Shown in pieces: positions 63,887 through 64,000 of a DNA stretch of 64,000 nucleotides; within the stretch, counting starts at the first letter, position 1, and the number at the start of each line of letters is the position of its first letter. The notes beneath the pieces were generated by a model. The model ran no database searches, was not told the origin of the DNA, and saw only the letters and a program-made list of their open reading frames with translations. The stretch covers positions 406,001 to 470,000 of the forward strand of contig NZ_RQHV01000062.1 in the NCBI RefSeq assembly GCF_004771005.1, in the 5' to 3' direction. The position numbers were made by a program, and so were the translations under genes. Source of the DNA: Leptospira ilyithenensis (lineage in GTDB: Bacteria; Spirochaetota; Leptospiria; Leptospirales; Leptospiraceae).

Positions 63887-64000
63887 TTAAAATAAGATCG
63901 AGTAACGAAGTTCCCCGTGAACTGCAGATGGCTTCGGTTGCCATCCGAATTGTCCCAATGGTTGGTCGAATTTTGTTTCGAAGTCAAATCCTTCCTTTAT
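63887..64000 (-). CDS. Outer-membrane beta-barrel protein, C-terminal end (partial)
   Basis: The minus strand gives 37 residues before TAA at 63887-63889, ending HGELRYSILF, a terminal amphipathic strand with C-terminal Phe, the usual signal of BAM-assembled barrels. The gene runs out of the right edge. It lies upstream of the large lipoprotein gene in the same direction. Confidence 0.6.
   Translation of the reverse strand: MKEGFDFETKFDQPLGQFGWQPKPSAVHGELRYSILF

Noticed and set aside
62199..63944. Longer N-terminus for the large lipoprotein
   Set aside because: It overlaps the barrel gene, and the lipoprotein signal with its AAGGAG box starts at 63869.
1..64000. tRNA, rRNA, CRISPR arrays, insertion sequences and prophage genes
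   Set aside because: No cloverleaf-like sequence, regularly spaced repeats, transposase motifs or phage structural genes were seen in the intergenic regions or frames.

Overview
The window reads as chromosomal DNA of a spirochaete of the genus Leptospira. The evidence is a DUF1564-family protein (a family I know only from Leptospira), many lipoproteins with loose spirochaetal lipoboxes, a compact fliY-fliO-fliP-fliQ-fliR-flhB-flhA flagellar operon, an AGCS/phosphatidylserine decarboxylase fusion, an XPB-type helicase, and frequent TTG/GTG starts. I see no rRNA, tRNA, CRISPR array or insertion sequence. Species is not resolved.

Layout. 0-7.7 kb: plsX (3' end), fabG, acpP, rnc, a NUDIX hydrolase, aroB, an MscS channel and a MORN-like lipoprotein. 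The fab cluster is split between fabG and acpP by minus-strand material: an eroded FadL-like barrel gene and a rhodanese-type lipoprotein. 7.7-18.3 kb: two linked unknown membrane genes, a LolC/E-LolD pair, a short McsA/McsB-like protein directly upstream of clpC, a TPR protein, mtaB and a DUF1564 gene. 18.5-22.6 kb: metZ, a convergent pentaheme cytochrome, and the wreck of a metQ-metN-metI methionine importer with several deletions and frameshifts. 22.6-32.3 kb: a periplasmic redox/sulfur-like locus with two rhodanese-type lipoproteins (one lacking the catalytic Cys), an outer-membrane barrel, a cytochrome c-like protein with no heme-binding Cys, an XRE-cupin regulator, a DUF4395 protein, a tandem rhodanese sulfurtransferase and a second pentaheme cytochrome. 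32.2-37.9 kb: GT2, GT-C and DUF2064 glycosyltransferases, an OmpA-like protein, lpxD, an ArsC/Spx-like protein and a small barrel protein. 37.9-47.5 kb: the AGCS-PSD fusion, a DUF971 protein and the flagellar export operon. 47.5-54.5 kb: dus, an XPB helicase, then an aminotransferase, SH3-like protein, hydrolase and HtrA-like protease in one run. 54.5-64 kb: lipoprotein, dps, SulP-STAS-cNMP transporter, ilvD, CsgG-like lipoprotein, hydrolase, a large lipoprotein and the C-terminus of an outer-membrane barrel.

How it fits together. The most unusual content is the scattered family of rhodanese-type lipoproteins, multiheme cytochromes and barrels. Four of their transcription units share a promoter-like element (minus strand TRATAGYANA as an extended -35, then a -10-like hexamer after 16-17 nt). 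This suggests one regulated cell-envelope system, possibly for sulfur-compound redox chemistry or persulfide handling; that function is inference. The second most unusual items are the McsA-finger/McsB-like protein next to clpC and the AGCS-PSD fusion.
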